Notes: generated from the letters alone by a model not told the origin. 55,411 nt of DNA from Thermodesulfovibrionales bacterium (GCA_030019415.1 JASEEX010000009.1:1-55411); one strand, 5' to 3'; counted from the stretch's first letter, positions 16,130 through 26,549 are shown. Made by a program: numbers and translations.

Positions 16130-17329
16130 ATGGGAACTAAAAAACTCATTGATGAATCAAGTCTCTACGTCATGAATACCTACAAGAGATTCCCCATTGT
16201 CCTGAGAAAGGGGCGGGGTATGAAGGTATGGGGTACTGATGGCAGGGAGTACATCGATTTTGTTGGTGGTATTGCAGTAAATATTCTCGGCCACTGCCAT
16301 CCTAAGGTGGTGGTTGCGATACAGAAACAGGCACAGAGGCTCTTACACGTCTCTAATTTTTACTACATAGAACCCCAGATAAAACTTGCAAAACTGCTTG
16401 TAAGGCACACCTTTGCGGACAAGGTATTCTTCTGTAACTCTGGAGCCGAGGCAAATGAGGCAGCAATAAAGCTTGCCCGCAAATACTCAAAGGAGAATAT
16501 CAGCCCTGAGCGTTTCGAGATCATAACGGCGAAGGATTCCTTTCATGGAAGGACACTCGCAACACTCACTGCAACGGGTCAGGAAAGATTTCAGAGGGGT
16601 TTTGAACCATTGGTGCCGGGGTTCACACATGCCCCCTTTAATGACATTGATGCGATAGGGAAGGCGATGACGAAAAATACCTGTGCCATAATGTTGGAGC
16701 CTATACAGGGAGAGGGGGGTGTTAAGTTACCGGACCCTAATTACCTAAAAGAAGTAAGAAAGATCTGTAACGAAAATAATCTCCTCCTCATACTGGATGA
16801 GGTCCAGACAGGTATGGGAAGGACAGGTAGATTCTTCGCCCATGAGTATTTCGGCATTACTCCAGATATTATGACTATAGCGAAAGGCCTTGGTGGTGGT
16901 GTACCCATAGGAGCTATGCTTGCAACAGATAAGGTTGCCTCTGCATTTCAGCCCACTACCCACGCTGCGACCTTTGGAGGTAATCCACTCGTATGTGCTG
17001 CTGCAATTGCGACGATAGAAACACTCCTTGAAGATGGGTTTATTCTCGACCAGTGTAACAGGATGAGTGTCTATATGAAGGAAAGACTCGAGAATCTGAA
17101 GCTGAAATTCCCAGCCCTTATTGTAGAGATAAGAGGTCTCGGGCTCCTCCTGGGCATGGAGCTTACCATTGAGTGTGAGGCAATAGTAAAAACCTGCCTC
17201 GAAATGGGTGTACTCATTAACTGTACCGCAGAAAAGGTTTTGAGGTTTATGCCGCCCCTGATTGTTCAGAAAAAGGATATAGACCATCTTATAAATATTC
17301 TCGAGAAGGTGTTCGAGAGGTTACCGTAA
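16130..17329 (+). CDS. argD: Acetylornithine aminotransferase
   Basis: 399 aa PLP enzyme of arginine synthesis (N-acetylglutamate semialdehyde to N-acetylornithine). Start taken at ATG 16130 (MGTKKLIDESS); a TTG at 16094 would add 12 atypical residues. Seen: GGIAVNILGHCHPKVV, NSGAEANEAAIKLARKY, SFHGRTLATL, EPIQGEGG, LDEVQTGMGRTG, and the PLP lysine in TIAKGLGGGVPIGAM. No strong Shine-Dalgarno. Its stop overlaps the argF ATG by one base. Confidence 0.94.
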   Translation: MGTKKLIDESSLYVMNTYKRFPIVLRKGRGMKVWGTDGREYIDFVGGIAVNILGHCHPKVVVAIQKQAQRLLHVSNFYYIEPQIKLAKLLVRHTFADKVFFCNSGAEANEAAIKLARKYSKENISPERFEIITAKDSFHGRTLATLTATGQERFQRGFEPLVPGFTHAPFNDIDAIGKAMTKNTCAIMLEPIQGEGGVKLPDPNYLKEVRKICNENNLLLILDEVQTGMGRTGRFFAHEYFGITPDIMTIAKGLGGGVPIGAMLATDKVASAFQPTTHAATFGGNPLVCAAAIATIETLLEDGFILDQCNRMSVYMKERLENLKLKFPALIVEIRGLGLLLGMELTIECEAIVKTCLEMGVLINCTAEKVLRFMPPLIVQKKDIDHLINILEKVFERLP

Positions 17330-18240
17330 TGAAAAGGGATTTTCTGAGATTATGGGATCTATCTTCAGAAGAGATAGATCTTATGCTTGAAAAGGCAGCA
17401 GAACTTAAATCAGGCAAGGATGTAAATAAATGCCCCCTAATTGGCAGAAGTATAGGCCTTCTTTTCGAGAAGGCATCGACAAGGACGAGGGTTTCCTTCG
17501 AGGTAGGCATATATCAGATGGGAGCACAGGTAATCTATATGAATCCGAGGGAGATACAACTGGGAAGGGGAGAGACCATCCATGACACAGCAAGAGTTCT
17601 ATCAAGATATTTAGATGCCATCATCATCAGAACCTTTAGCCATAATACCCTCGTAGATTTTGCATCCAGCTCTTCGATTCCCGTGATTAACGGACTGAGC
17701 GATTTGCACCATCCGTGCCAGGCGCTTGCAGATCTGATGACTATTTTCGAAAAGAAGAGAAGGCTGAAAGGTATCCGCCTCGCTTATATTGGGGACGGCA
17801 ATAATGTAGCGAATTCCCTCACAGAGGCTGCTTCGAGGATGGAGATAAACCTTAAGATTGCATGCCCTGAAGGATATGAGCCTGACCCTCATATCTTCGA
17901 GGAGGCGAGGGCCTCTGCGAAAAGCGAAATCACGATAGTTCGAGACCCGAAGGAGGCTGCTGATAAGGCAGATGCGGTCTATACGGATGTCTGGGTAAGC
18001 ATGGGTCAGGAGGAAGAAGCAGAGGAGAAGAAAAAAAAGTTCAAGGACTATCAGCTAAACAGCAAACTTCTTTCATATGCGAAGAAGGATGCGATAGTTC
18101 TCCACTGTCTTCCCGCACACAGGGGTGAGGAGATTAAAGACGATGTGATAGATGGCCCTCAGAGTGCAGTTTTTGACCAGGCAGAAAATAGACTCCATAC
18201 CCAGAAGGCATTGCTGGAATTCCTGTTAACTTCCAGATAG
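17329..18240 (+). CDS. argF: Ornithine carbamoyltransferase
   Basis: 303 aa; makes citrulline from ornithine and carbamoyl phosphate. Carbamoyl-phosphate site STRTRVSFE (about 46-54), DLHHPCQALADL, the ornithine site DVWVSMGQE, and the C-terminal HCLPAHRGEE loop. Coupled to argD (TAATG). Confidence 0.97.
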   Translation: MKRDFLRLWDLSSEEIDLMLEKAAELKSGKDVNKCPLIGRSIGLLFEKASTRTRVSFEVGIYQMGAQVIYMNPREIQLGRGETIHDTARVLSRYLDAIIIRTFSHNTLVDFASSSSIPVINGLSDLHHPCQALADLMTIFEKKRRLKGIRLAYIGDGNNVANSLTEAASRMEINLKIACPEGYEPDPHIFEEARASAKSEITIVRDPKEAADKADAVYTDVWVSMGQEEEAEEKKKKFKDYQLNSKLLSYAKKDAIVLHCLPAHRGEEIKDDVIDGPQSAVFDQAENRLHTQKALLEFLLTSR

Positions 18241-18281
18241 CAGGATTATCACAGGATAATTCAAAATTGGAATTATTCAAA

Positions 18282-18959
18282 ATGAAGACACTGTCCTTTT
18301 TCAGCCTGTTCCTGGTGTGCTTATATTTTGTTCTTGCAGGTTGTGCAGTAGTTACTGTCCCTTATAAAGTTGCTAAGGGGACTGTAAAAGGTAGCATATG
18401 GGTGGTAAAGGGAGCATATGAACTTACTGCGGGTACAACAAAACTCTTATATAAAATTGGCGAATTTACTTTTGAGGTGCTACGAGCTCCTCTGAACTGG
18501 GCACTTACTAACGAAGACATTGAGACAATAGACGGTATGCCACCTAAAGAGGCGATTCGTTTAGGTCGAGTAAAAAATTCCCCTTATACAGTTAAAGGAA
18601 GGACCTATTACCCCATGTCTGTTGAGGAAGCTGAAAATTACAGTGAAACAGGAATGGCATCCTGGTATAGCTATGAGACCTTACAAAAAAAGGGAGGTTG
18701 TATGACCGCCAATGGTGAGGCATTTAATCCAGATGGGTTAACAGCTGCCCACAAATATTTACCCCTTCCAACTCATGTTAAAGTTACAAATCTTGAGAAC
18801 CGCCGCTCAATCATTGTAAGGGTCAACGACAGAGGACCGTTCCCGAAATCTGGCGACAGAATTATTGATCTAAGTATGGGTGCTGCCAAAAGGCTTGGGT
18901 TTTATGAAAAAGGTACAGCCAGGGTTAAGGTTGAAGTAATTCAATTAAAAGAGGGATAG
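18282..18959 (+). CDS. rlpA: RlpA-family lipoprotein (septal ring lytic transglycosylase-like)
   Basis: 225 aa from ATG 18282 (a TTG at 18267 is the alternative). Lipoprotein signal with lipobox LAGC (Cys21). A mid-region of unknown role (about 25-120) precedes a double-psi beta-barrel (about 123-222): ETGMASWYSYETLQKKGG, TAAHKYLPLPTHVKVTNL, VRVNDRGPF and the catalytic-type Asp in GDRIIDLS. RlpA proteins cut peptide-free glycan strands at division sites or elsewhere. No SPOR domain. Ends 44 bases before rnj, whose -10 lies in the gap. Confidence 0.88.
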   Translation: MKTLSFFSLFLVCLYFVLAGCAVVTVPYKVAKGTVKGSIWVVKGAYELTAGTTKLLYKIGEFTFEVLRAPLNWALTNEDIETIDGMPPKEAIRLGRVKNSPYTVKGRTYYPMSVEEAENYSETGMASWYSYETLQKKGGCMTANGEAFNPDGLTAAHKYLPLPTHVKVTNLENRRSIIVRVNDRGPFPKSGDRIIDLSMGAAKRLGFYEKGTARVKVEVIQLKEG

Positions 18960-18985
18960 TTGCTGAAAAGTATGGGAGCAAAATC

Positions 18986-18994
18986 TGATATAAT
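18986..18994 (+). promoter_or_regulatory. Extended -10 promoter of rnj
   Basis: TGATATAAT (TG-N-TATAAT), nine bases before the ATG at 19004; no recognisable -35 and no Shine-Dalgarno, so at most a few leader bases. Confidence 0.65.
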
Positions 18995-19003
18995 AATTTA
19001 TTA

Positions 19004-20659
19004 ATGGAAAGTACCCTATCTGTGATTCCCCTCGGTGGTGTTGAGGAGATTGGCCTCAACATGACAGCCTTTGAACACGAAAATGACATTATTATCGTTG
19101 ATGCAGGTCTTATGTTTCCAGAAGAGGACATGCTCGGGGTTGATTTTGTCATCCCTGATTTTTCATATATTCTCGATAACAGGGAAAAGGTAAAAGGCAT
19201 AATCCTTACCCATGGGCATGAAGACCACATAGGAGCCCTCCCCTTTTTACTTAAGGAAATCTCTGTCCCGGTTTATGGTACAGCCCTCACACTCGGTCTC
19301 GTCAGGATCAAACTCCTGGAACATCATCTCGAAAAGACTGAACTCATCCCTGTTAAACCGAGGGATGTTATAAACCTCGGTGTATTTTCTGTTGAGTTTA
19401 TAAGGGTTACTCACAGCATAGTGGATGCAGTTGGACTCGGAATACAGACCCCTGTCGGGCTGGTTGTCCATACTGGCGATTTCAAACTCGACCCTACTCC
19501 CGTTGATGGTCAATTGATGGACCTCCATAAATTTACAGAATATGGAGAAAAGGGAACCCTCCTCCTCCTCTCTGACAGCACAAATTCTGAAAAAGGTGGA
19601 TTCACATTCTCCGAGAAAGAGGTTAAACGTGTATTCGAGGATATATTCTCGAATGCGTCAGGAAGAATTATCATCGCTACCTTTGCATCAAATATCCACA
19701 GGATTCAACAGGCAATTGATGTTGCAGTAAAGTATGGGAGAAAGGTGATAATCTGTGGAAAAAGCATCGTGTCGAATGCACAGATTGCGCTCGATCTCGG
19801 TTATCTAAAAATCCCTGAGGATACATGGCTCAGGCTTGAAAACCTGAAAAGACTCAAAGACAACGAAGTTGTAATTATAACAACAGGTAGTCAGGGTGAG
19901 CCGATGAGCGTGCTTTCGAGGATTGCAATGGATGAGCATAAAGATATCAAAATAAAGGAAGGGGATACGGTAGTCCTTTCAGCAAGGATGATCCCGGGCA
20001 ATGAACGCTCCATAGGAAGGATAATAAACCACCTTTTCAGGCGGGGAGCAAATGTCTTCTATGAAAAGGTCTCTGAGGTACACGTCTCTGGACATGCCTC
20101 AAAGGAAGAACTCAAGCTTATGCTAAACCTCATAAAACCAAGATACTTTATGCCCGTTCATGGTGAATACAGACATCTTGTGTATCATTCGATTCTTGCA
20201 AAGAAACTCGGCATTCCAAAAGAGAATATATTCATTCTCGAAGATGGCGAAATCCTTGAGATATCCGATAAAGAGGCAAGGGTAAACAGCAGAGTAAATT
20301 CTGGCAGAATATTTATAGACGGCAAAGGCATAGGGGATGTGAAGAAAATGGTCCTTCGAGACCGGGTGAGACTCGCCCATGACGGAATCGTCCTGATACT
20401 CTTAGCAATAGAAAAACTTACGGGGAACATTGTCTCAGGTCCTGACATAATATCGAGGGGGTTTGTGTTTGAGGATGCCTCTCAGGAAGTAATTAATGAT
20501 GTAAGAGAGCTCCTGACAAATACAATAAAAGGACTCGATAAAGAAATAATATCAGATTCTCCAGTGCTCCAGGCAAAGCTAAGAAATACCCTGAAGAAAT
20601 ACCTCAGAGACAAAATGGAAAGAAGACCCTTGATTATGCCGATTATATTTGAGGTTTAG
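19004..20659 (+). CDS. rnj: Ribonuclease J
   Basis: 551 aa metallo-beta-lactamase/beta-CASP nuclease with 5'-exo and endonuclease activity in mRNA decay. Seen: PLGGVEEIGLNM, the zinc motif THGHEDHIGAL (HxHxDH), HTGDFKLD, SDSTNSEKGG, the beta-CASP block IIATFASNIHRIQQ, and PVHGEYRHL. Full length with the C-terminal domain. An extended -10 lies just before the ATG. The remnant uppP and ftsK follow closely. Confidence 0.96.
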   Translation: MESTLSVIPLGGVEEIGLNMTAFEHENDIIIVDAGLMFPEEDMLGVDFVIPDFSYILDNREKVKGIILTHGHEDHIGALPFLLKEISVPVYGTALTLGLVRIKLLEHHLEKTELIPVKPRDVINLGVFSVEFIRVTHSIVDAVGLGIQTPVGLVVHTGDFKLDPTPVDGQLMDLHKFTEYGEKGTLLLLSDSTNSEKGGFTFSEKEVKRVFEDIFSNASGRIIIATFASNIHRIQQAIDVAVKYGRKVIICGKSIVSNAQIALDLGYLKIPEDTWLRLENLKRLKDNEVVIITTGSQGEPMSVLSRIAMDEHKDIKIKEGDTVVLSARMIPGNERSIGRIINHLFRRGANVFYEKVSEVHVSGHASKEELKLMLNLIKPRYFMPVHGEYRHLVYHSILAKKLGIPKENIFILEDGEILEISDKEARVNSRVNSGRIFIDGKGIGDVKKMVLRDRVRLAHDGIVLILLAIEKLTGNIVSGPDIISRGFVFEDASQEVINDVRELLTNTIKGLDKEIISDSPVLQAKLRNTLKKYLRDKMERRPLIMPIIFEV

Positions 20660-20665
20660 GGCTTG

Positions 20666-20896
20666 ATGCCTGAAGCGATAATACTCGGGATTATTCAGGG
20701 ACTTACTGAATTCTTTCCGGTAAGCAGCACTGCACACCTTATATTATTCCCCTGGTTCTTCGGAACCTCTTCTATCACAGGATTCATTGCTATTAAATTT
20801 CTCCTGAACTTTTTAAAGAAGTACCCTTTAAATATCTTCGTCTATTACAGATTCATACTTGCAGTTGTTATAATAACGATATGGTTGAAAGGATAA
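20666..20896 (+). pseudogene. uppP: Undecaprenyl-diphosphatase (uppP) with large in-frame internal deletion
   Basis: 76 aa instead of about 260. Residues 1-32 match the UppP N-terminus ([21 protein letters not shown], one of the two catalytic motifs). After FFG the sequence resumes at the very C-terminus ([16 protein letters not shown]... YYRFILAVV). The middle, including the PGxSRSGxT motif, is missing although the frame is kept. It cannot be an active phosphatase alone; another UppP or PAP2 enzyme must exist. An in-frame TTG precedes the ATG. The 3' end holds the likely ftsK promoter and overlaps ftsK by 16 bases. Confidence 0.85.
20866..20874 (+). promoter_or_regulatory. Extended -10 promoter of ftsK inside the uppP remnant
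   Basis: TGTTATAAT (TG-N-TATAAT) followed by AACGAT and the ATG at 20881: the predicted start is at the start codon. A weak TTACAG lies 18 bases upstream. Confidence 0.65.
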
Positions 20897-22905
20897 AACG
20901 TATAAAAGAAGAGATTGTTGGTGTCGTTTCTGTTCTGGGAGGAATCTACCTTTCTATGAGTCTGACCACACATTATATAAAAGACCCTGTTCCTTTTTTT
21001 AGATCCACAGAACCCCTTGAACCAGTAAGAAATCTCGGCGGGATAATCGGAGCTTATATTTCAGGCTGGTTGATTATCCTATTAGGGCTTGCTGCCTTTA
21101 TCATCCCCCTTCTCACGATTGCCTTTGGCATTAAGAGGCTACTCGGAAAAGAGGGGCATAAGATATACCTGCTCGGGGGTATCTTGTTTATTATATCGTC
21201 TTCCATATTATTATCGCTTCTATCACTTACTTTTAATACCACTATAGAAAGATACCCTGATGGTATTGGTGGCCTTATAGGTAGAGGAATAGCTTATATG
21301 GCTAACCGCTTACTGTCCCTTACAGGTGCCTACATATTTTCGCTCTCCGCATTTCTATCTTCAATCATCCTTCTGAGCCCTATACCCGTCACTGCCCTTG
21401 CACTCCGGAAGAGGCGGAAGACAGAGGACAGAAGCCAGGTTATAGAAGAAAAGACCTTAGAGAAGCAGGAGATAAGTCCTCTTCAGCCTGAAGCTATAAG
21501 ACCGAGAAAGACAGAGGGCTATGAGCTTCCATCTTTAGAACTGCTAAATCTATATGACTCCACATCCAACAGACCCTCAAGAGAGGAACTACTGGCAAAT
21601 TCAACACTTATCGAGAGAAAGCTCAAAGACTTTGATGTTGAAGGTAAGATTACCCAGGTACATCCAGGCCCTGTTGTTACTATGTTTGAGTTCGAGCCTG
21701 CACCAGGTGTGAAGATAAACAGGGTTGTCTCCCTTTCTGATGACCTCGCACTCGCTCTTAAGGCACAGAGCGTCAGGGTTTCTCCAATTGCAGGCAAGGC
21801 TACAATAGGCATAGAGGTGCCAAACAGTCAGATGGAAACAGTATCATTAAGGGATATCCTCTCATCAGAGAGTTTCAAAAAGAGCAATTCAAAGCTTACC
21901 CTTGGCCTCGGCAAGGATATATTCGGAAGACCTGTAGTGGCGTATTTATCAAAAATGCCCCATCTTCTTGTTGCAGGTGCGACAGGCTCAGGCAAGAGCG
22001 TATCAATAAATTCGATGGTTATAAGCATACTCTATAAAGCAGCACCGACAGAGGTAAAGATGTTGATGATAGACCCAAAACTGCTCGAGCTCTCAGCATA
22101 CGAGGAAATACCCCACCTCATCTCGCCTGTTATAACAAACCCGAAAGAGGCAGCAGAGGCATTGAAAAAGATGGTGATAGAGATGGAACGAAGGTACAGG
22201 GTGCTCGCAGAAAGGGCTGCAAGGAATATTGAGAGTTATAACAGTCAGGTAGACCCTGAAGAGCAAATGCCTTATATTGTTATTGCTATAGACGAACTCG
22301 CTGACCTGATGTTCGCAGTGGCAAATGAGGTGGAGGACTCGATAGCCAGGCTCGCGCAGATGGGAAGGGCAGCAGGTATACACCTTATCCTCACAACACA
22401 GAGACCCTCTGTTGATGTAATTACAGGAATAATAAAGGCCAACTTCCCTGCACGTATATCTTTCCAGGTGTCTTCAAAAGTAGACTCAAGGACGATCCTC
22501 GATTCCCATGGTGCAGAACATCTCCTCGGTAAAGGTGACATGCTCGTAATGTTTCCAGGTGCAAGAATCATCCGAGTGCATGGCGCCCTCATCACAGAGG
22601 AGGAGATAAGAGCTGTTACTGAATTTGTAAAGTCTCAGGGAAGGCCTGATTACACGATATTAGAAGGAATACAGGCAACCGAGATGGATGCGGATGAGAT
22701 GATAGGAGAAAGAGATGAGCTTTATCTGAAGGCGATTGAGTTCGGGGAGTCAGTTGGAGAGGTATCCATATCATCTATCCAGAGGCGGCTCAAGATAGGA
22801 TATAACAGAGCAGCAAGGATAATGGAACTGATGGAAGAGGACGGCTATGTCGGACCGCCAAAGGGTGCAGGAAAGCCAAGAGAGTTTTTAAGGAGAAGGA
22901 GATGA
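20881..22905 (+). CDS. ftsK: DNA translocase FtsK/SpoIIIE
   Basis: 674 aa ATP-driven DNA pump at the septum that helps resolve and segregate chromosome termini. About four membrane segments in the first 175 residues, a short linker (compared with E. coli FtsK), the alpha/beta motor with Walker [15 protein letters not shown] (about 363-376), Walker [26 protein letters not shown], and a C-terminal winged-helix gamma domain ([24 protein letters not shown]) that reads KOPS-like sites. No Shine-Dalgarno; a -10 box ends six bases before the ATG. Confidence 0.97.
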   Translation: MVERIKRIKEEIVGVVSVLGGIYLSMSLTTHYIKDPVPFFRSTEPLEPVRNLGGIIGAYISGWLIILLGLAAFIIPLLTIAFGIKRLLGKEGHKIYLLGGILFIISSSILLSLLSLTFNTTIERYPDGIGGLIGRGIAYMANRLLSLTGAYIFSLSAFLSSIILLSPIPVTALALRKRRKTEDRSQVIEEKTLEKQEISPLQPEAIRPRKTEGYELPSLELLNLYDSTSNRPSREELLANSTLIERKLKDFDVEGKITQVHPGPVVTMFEFEPAPGVKINRVVSLSDDLALALKAQSVRVSPIAGKATIGIEVPNSQMETVSLRDILSSESFKKSNSKLTLGLGKDIFGRPVVAYLSKMPHLLVAGATGSGKSVSINSMVISILYKAAPTEVKMLMIDPKLLELSAYEEIPHLISPVITNPKEAAEALKKMVIEMERRYRVLAERAARNIESYNSQVDPEEQMPYIVIAIDELADLMFAVANEVEDSIARLAQMGRAAGIHLILTTQRPSVDVITGIIKANFPARISFQVSSKVDSRTILDSHGAEHLLGKGDMLVMFPGARIIRVHGALITEEEIRAVTEFVKSQGRPDYTILEGIQATEMDADEMIGERDELYLKAIEFGESVGEVSISSIQRRLKIGYNRAARIMELMEEDGYVGPPKGAGKPREFLRRRR

Positions 22906-22940
22906 ATCTTTTTTCTAAGTCCATCCCTACTGTCTCTCTT

Positions 22941-24008
22941 TTACCTCCAGTATCCGGCTCCCTTTATTCTAATCAGATTATCCTTGACTTCGGTCTTTGC
23001 CCCAAGCATCTCCTCTACCAGCCATAATCTCGTTTCGACATGTTCTGTCATCCGGGGGATTAAATATTCACTGACACCTTCAGCTAGGGCACAATAAGGT
23101 ATTAATTGATCGGCTAAGTGTCTGTCGACTGTTGCCCCGGTATCTAAATCTTCGATTAGATCTTTAGCCACTTTCCTTCCGATAGATTCAGCAGTTCTTC
23201 CAAGCTTACCAGCCATATCTGATCCAATCAGGGCTGCCGTATCGGTTTTTGCCCAGATTGCTAAGGAAGCTCCAGCCTGGATCGAAGGTTTCTCATAAAC
23301 CGGTTTATCCTCAGTGTCATAGAGTATTTCTATGTTTGAGTCATAATTTTTTTTAGCCTTCAATTCTTTTTGACATTCTTGAGCCATCCTTTCTGAAACC
23401 CTCCTTTCTTTAAGGAGTGAAGAGAGGGCAATCCCTTTTGTCCCGACTACTCTTCCCTGTTCGATCAGAATGATGGGTTTAAGCCTTTCTATTTGTGGCT
23501 CGATCTTTATCTCTATTATCCCACCACCACGGGGAACATAACCGGGTTGAATTATATCCAATTCGGCATCGACTCCTATCTCTTTTAAGATCGGCAATAA
23601 AACATATTTCAGGTGAAAGGCAGAAGGAGCAAAATCCTGAAACAGACCACCGGTAATTCTATAAACTGAAGGTTCTTTAGCGAAGATGGCTAATGGTAAA
23701 ACAGTAGATGCTAACATAGTGGTAGAACCGGCAGTTCCGATATCCCAATTAAAATTGCCTCCGGTTATCTTATTCCCCGGCCTGAACCATATCTCGCTTG
23801 ATCCAACTCTTGCCCCTTCTAATCTCCCCTGGCAAATCTGGCTACAGGCTTCTACCCCCCTCAGATGTTGAGGTCTAAGGCCAGGTTTATCCCTTTTTGC
23901 CCGGATATTCCTTAAACAAAGTTCTTCGCCAGTTAAGACTGAAAGTGCAACCGCATCTCTGACTATTGTTCCTGAACCTGATTTCTGGCTTCCATCAATC
24001 TCCATCAT
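22941..24008 (-). CDS. rtcA: RNA 3'-terminal phosphate cyclase
   Basis: About 355 aa; converts RNA 3'-phosphate to a 2',3'-cyclic phosphate through an enzyme-AMP intermediate. Seen: GSQKSGSGTIVRDAVALS start, NIRAKRDKPGLRPQHL, GGNFNWDIGTAGSTTM, YVPRGGGIIEI, and TVDRHLADQLIPY with the His that is adenylated in E. coli RtcA. GAGGAA precedes the ATG. Alone on this strand between ftsK and rpiB, with no rtcB or rtcR here. Its few features do not point to a partner. Confidence 0.92.
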   Translation of the reverse strand: MMEIDGSQKSGSGTIVRDAVALSVLTGEELCLRNIRAKRDKPGLRPQHLRGVEACSQICQGRLEGARVGSSEIWFRPGNKITGGNFNWDIGTAGSTTMLASTVLPLAIFAKEPSVYRITGGLFQDFAPSAFHLKYVLLPILKEIGVDAELDIIQPGYVPRGGGIIEIKIEPQIERLKPIILIEQGRVVGTKGIALSSLLKERRVSERMAQECQKELKAKKNYDSNIEILYDTEDKPVYEKPSIQAGASLAIWAKTDTAALIGSDMAGKLGRTAESIGRKVAKDLIEDLDTGATVDRHLADQLIPYCALAEGVSEYLIPRMTEHVETRLWLVEEMLGAKTEVKDNLIRIKGAGYWR

Positions 24009-24152
24009 TTTTCCTCTTTTCTCATGGCTTACTTAATACATCAAGTCCTTCGACTCTAATTTTACCTGGCATTAAAAGGGAAAGCAAAGATTCCCGTTGC
24101 CTCATCAAAAATCTACACGAGATTGAATCATTTTTATAAGATAGTCTGAACC

Positions 24153-24182
24153 TTGACTTCTTGCTAATCTCTCGGATAAGAT
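24153..24182 (+). promoter_or_regulatory. Promoter of rpiB-glyA
   Basis: TTGACT (24153-24158), 18-bp spacer, TAAGAT (24177-24182); ATG at 24196, so a leader of only about six bases and no Shine-Dalgarno. Confidence 0.6.
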
Positions 24183-24195
24183 ATAAAAATTTAAA

Positions 24196-24663
24196 ATGAA
24201 AATTGGGATAGGCTGTGACCACGCAGGATTGGAACTTAAAAATGAGATTATCTCGCTCTTAGGTGGTCTTAGCATTGAGTGTATTGATTACGGTACAAAT
24301 AGCCCTGAATCAGTAGATTATCCAGATTTTGGCGAAAAGGTCTCTGAGGCAGTCTCTTCAGGAGGGATAGACAGAGGAATACTTATCTGCGGTACAGGTA
24401 TAGGCATGTCCATAGTGGCTAATAAATTTCCCCGCATAAGGGCATCTCTATGCAATGATCTCTTCACCGCCAAGATGAGCAGACTGCACAATGATGCTAA
24501 TATCCTTGCCCTCGGTGGAAGGATAGTCGGGAAGAGCCTGGCAAAAGAGATTGTGAGGACGTGGGTTAACACTCCCTTTGAAGGAGAAAGACACTGCATC
24601 AGGCTAAAAAAGATAACCCAGATAGAAGAACGCTTAATAAGATATGAATCTCGAAAATCTTAA
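24196..24663 (+). CDS. rpiB: Ribose-5-phosphate isomerase B
   Basis: 155 aa RpiB/LacAB family; interconverts ribose 5-phosphate and ribulose 5-phosphate. Seen: [47 protein letters not shown] with the active-site Cys, and [15 protein letters not shown]. It supplies or uses the ribulose phosphate that hxlAB handle. Overlaps glyA by 20 bases. Confidence 0.95.
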   Translation: MKIGIGCDHAGLELKNEIISLLGGLSIECIDYGTNSPESVDYPDFGEKVSEAVSSGGIDRGILICGTGIGMSIVANKFPRIRASLCNDLFTAKMSRLHNDANILALGGRIVGKSLAKEIVRTWVNTPFEGERHCIRLKKITQIEERLIRYESRKS

Positions 24664-25882
24664 GCTCACCGATCCAGAGGTCTTTGAAGCAATACGGAAA
24701 GAGATAGAGAGAGAAAGGGAAAATGTAGTGCTTATAGCCTCTGAGAACTATGTTAGCCCCTCCGTACTTGAGGTTCAGGGTTCTGTCCTTACAAATAAAT
24801 ATGCAGAAGGATATCCCGGGAAAAGATACTATGGTGGCTGTGAATATGCCGATATCGTTGAAAACCTTGCAATTGAGAGGGCAAAGGAATTATTCGGCGC
24901 TGAGCACGTAAATGTCCAACCCCACTCAGGCACCCAGGCTAATATGGCCGTATATTTCTCTATGCTTAAGCCAGGCGATACAATACTAGGTATGAGCCTG
25001 AGCCACGGGGGACATCTTTCTCACGGCGCATCAGTAAACTTCTCGGGAATTTTTTATAAAGTCGCAACCTATGGTGTTGATAGAGATACTGGATACGTTG
25101 ATTATGAGGAAGTAAGACGCCTTGCCATAGAGAATAAACCAAAGATGATAATTGCGGGTGCGAGCGCATATTCGAGGATCATTGATTTCAAGATATTCTC
25201 TGATATTGCAAAGGAAGTCGGTGCATATCTTATGGCAGACATAGCCCACATAGCAGGACTTATTGCTGCAGGCCTGCATCCATCCCCGGTGCCACATGCA
25301 GATTTTGTAACAACAACAACTCATAAGACCCTCAAAGGGCCAAGGGGTGGAATGATAATGTGCAAGGCAGAATATGCAAAGGCAGTGGACAAAATGGTAT
25401 TCCCGGGAATACAGGGCGGTCCCCTCGTCCATGTCATAGCAGCGAAGGCAGTTGCTCTGAAAGAGGCAATGAGCAAGGAATTTAAAGACCACCAGGCTAT
25501 GGTCATCAAGAACGCAAAAAGACTTGCAGAAAACTTGATAAACAGGGGTTTCAAGATCATCTCAAGAGGCACGGACAACCATATGATACTTGTAGACCTG
25601 ACCAATAAAGGCACCACGGGAAGGGATGCCGAAGAGGCACTTGGGATGGCAGGAATAACAGTTAACAAAAATGTAGTACCCTATGATGAAAGGCCACCTA
25701 CAATAACAAGCGGAATAAGGCTCGGTACACCCTGTGTTACAGCAAGGGGCATGGGTGAAGCGGAGATGACAGAGATAGCAGACATAATATCATCGGTCAT
25801 TCAAAACATAAATGATATCAGGGTGATCAGAAATCTTACAAAACGGGTTAAGGTTCTTTGCGACAGTTTTCCTATATATTGA
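24644..25882 (+). CDS. glyA: Serine hydroxymethyltransferase
   Basis: 412 aa PLP enzyme moving the serine hydroxymethyl group to tetrahydrofolate. Seen: [57 protein letters not shown], and the PLP lysine in [14 protein letters not shown]. Full length. Starts inside the end of rpiB. Confidence 0.97.
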   Translation: MNLENLKLTDPEVFEAIRKEIERERENVVLIASENYVSPSVLEVQGSVLTNKYAEGYPGKRYYGGCEYADIVENLAIERAKELFGAEHVNVQPHSGTQANMAVYFSMLKPGDTILGMSLSHGGHLSHGASVNFSGIFYKVATYGVDRDTGYVDYEEVRRLAIENKPKMIIAGASAYSRIIDFKIFSDIAKEVGAYLMADIAHIAGLIAAGLHPSPVPHADFVTTTTHKTLKGPRGGMIMCKAEYAKAVDKMVFPGIQGGPLVHVIAAKAVALKEAMSKEFKDHQAMVIKNAKRLAENLINRGFKIISRGTDNHMILVDLTNKGTTGRDAEEALGMAGITVNKNVVPYDERPPTITSGIRLGTPCVTARGMGEAEMTEIADIISSVIQNINDIRVIRNLTKRVKVLCDSFPIY

Positions 25883-25888
25883 TGTTTA

Positions 25889-26022
25889 AAAATCCTAAAT
25901 CCGAAATTCTAAATACTAAACAAATCCTAAATCCAAATGTTCAAAACAGTTTTATACCAAATCAATTTCGGGATCGGCCATTTGGTATTGTTTAGGATTT
26001 CGGATTTGGGATTTTGGATTTC
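25889..26022. repeat. Intergenic repeat of AATCCTAAATCC / GGATTTGGGATTT motifs
   Basis: Between glyA and nrdR. The left part has AAATCCTAAATCCGAAATTC-like motifs; the right part has their complements (TTAGGATTTCGGATTTGGG). Together they form a long imperfect hairpin. No gene seen. Confidence 0.7.
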
Positions 26023-26028
26023 CTTGTT

Positions 26029-26484
26029 ATGAAGTGTCCTTTCTGTGGAAACATAGAAGATAAGGTTATCGACTCGAGGACGAGCAAAGAGGGCGACGCA
26101 ATACGCCGCAGGCGTGAGTGCCTTAGGTGTGGGAAACGTTTCACATCCTATGAACGTGTAGAAGATATCATACCTATGGTGGTAAAAAAAGATGACAGGC
26201 GGGAACCCTTCGATAGAACGAAAATACTGACCGGTCTGAAGAAGGCATGTGAGAAAAGGCCAATAGGTATAGAGACCCTTGAAGGTATTACAGACTCCAT
26301 AGAAAAGAAACTTATAGGTCTTGGTGTAAAGGAAATTCAAAGCACATGGATTGGTGAAGAGGTAATGTCAGCTTTGAAGGAGCTTGACAAGGTTGCATAT
26401 GTCAGGTTTGCCTCTGTCTACAGGCAGTTCAAGGATATAAATGAGCTGATGAACGAAGTAAAGACTTTATTTAAAAATAAATAA
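26029..26484 (+). CDS. nrdR: Transcriptional repressor NrdR
   Basis: 151 aa from ATG 26029; five upstream in-frame residues are unlikely. The zinc ribbon (MKCPFCG and CLRCGKRF, four Cys) is followed by an ATP-cone (about 46-136: VVKKDDRREPFDRTKI, VAYVRFASVYRQF). NrdR senses ATP/dATP and represses ribonucleotide reductase genes; none is in the window. No Shine-Dalgarno visible. Confidence 0.96.
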   Translation: MKCPFCGNIEDKVIDSRTSKEGDAIRRRRECLRCGKRFTSYERVEDIIPMVVKKDDRREPFDRTKILTGLKKACEKRPIGIETLEGITDSIEKKLIGLGVKEIQSTWIGEEVMSALKELDKVAYVRFASVYRQFKDINELMNEVKTLFKNK

Positions 26485-26549
26485 AGGATGTTCTAAATCT
26501 TCCCCATCTATTCAACTTGGCAGGCTTATGAAGGCCTCGGGATATCTCT

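Noticed and set aside
24022-24222. 66-residue reading frame opposite the rpiB promoter
   Set aside because: No recognisable domain or ribosome site, and it overlaps the rpiB promoter and start on the other strand.
25889-26022. Protein-coding reading on the minus strand across the nrdR upstream region
   Set aside because: Composed of the AATCCTAAATCC repeat; the translation is low-complexity with no family resemblance.
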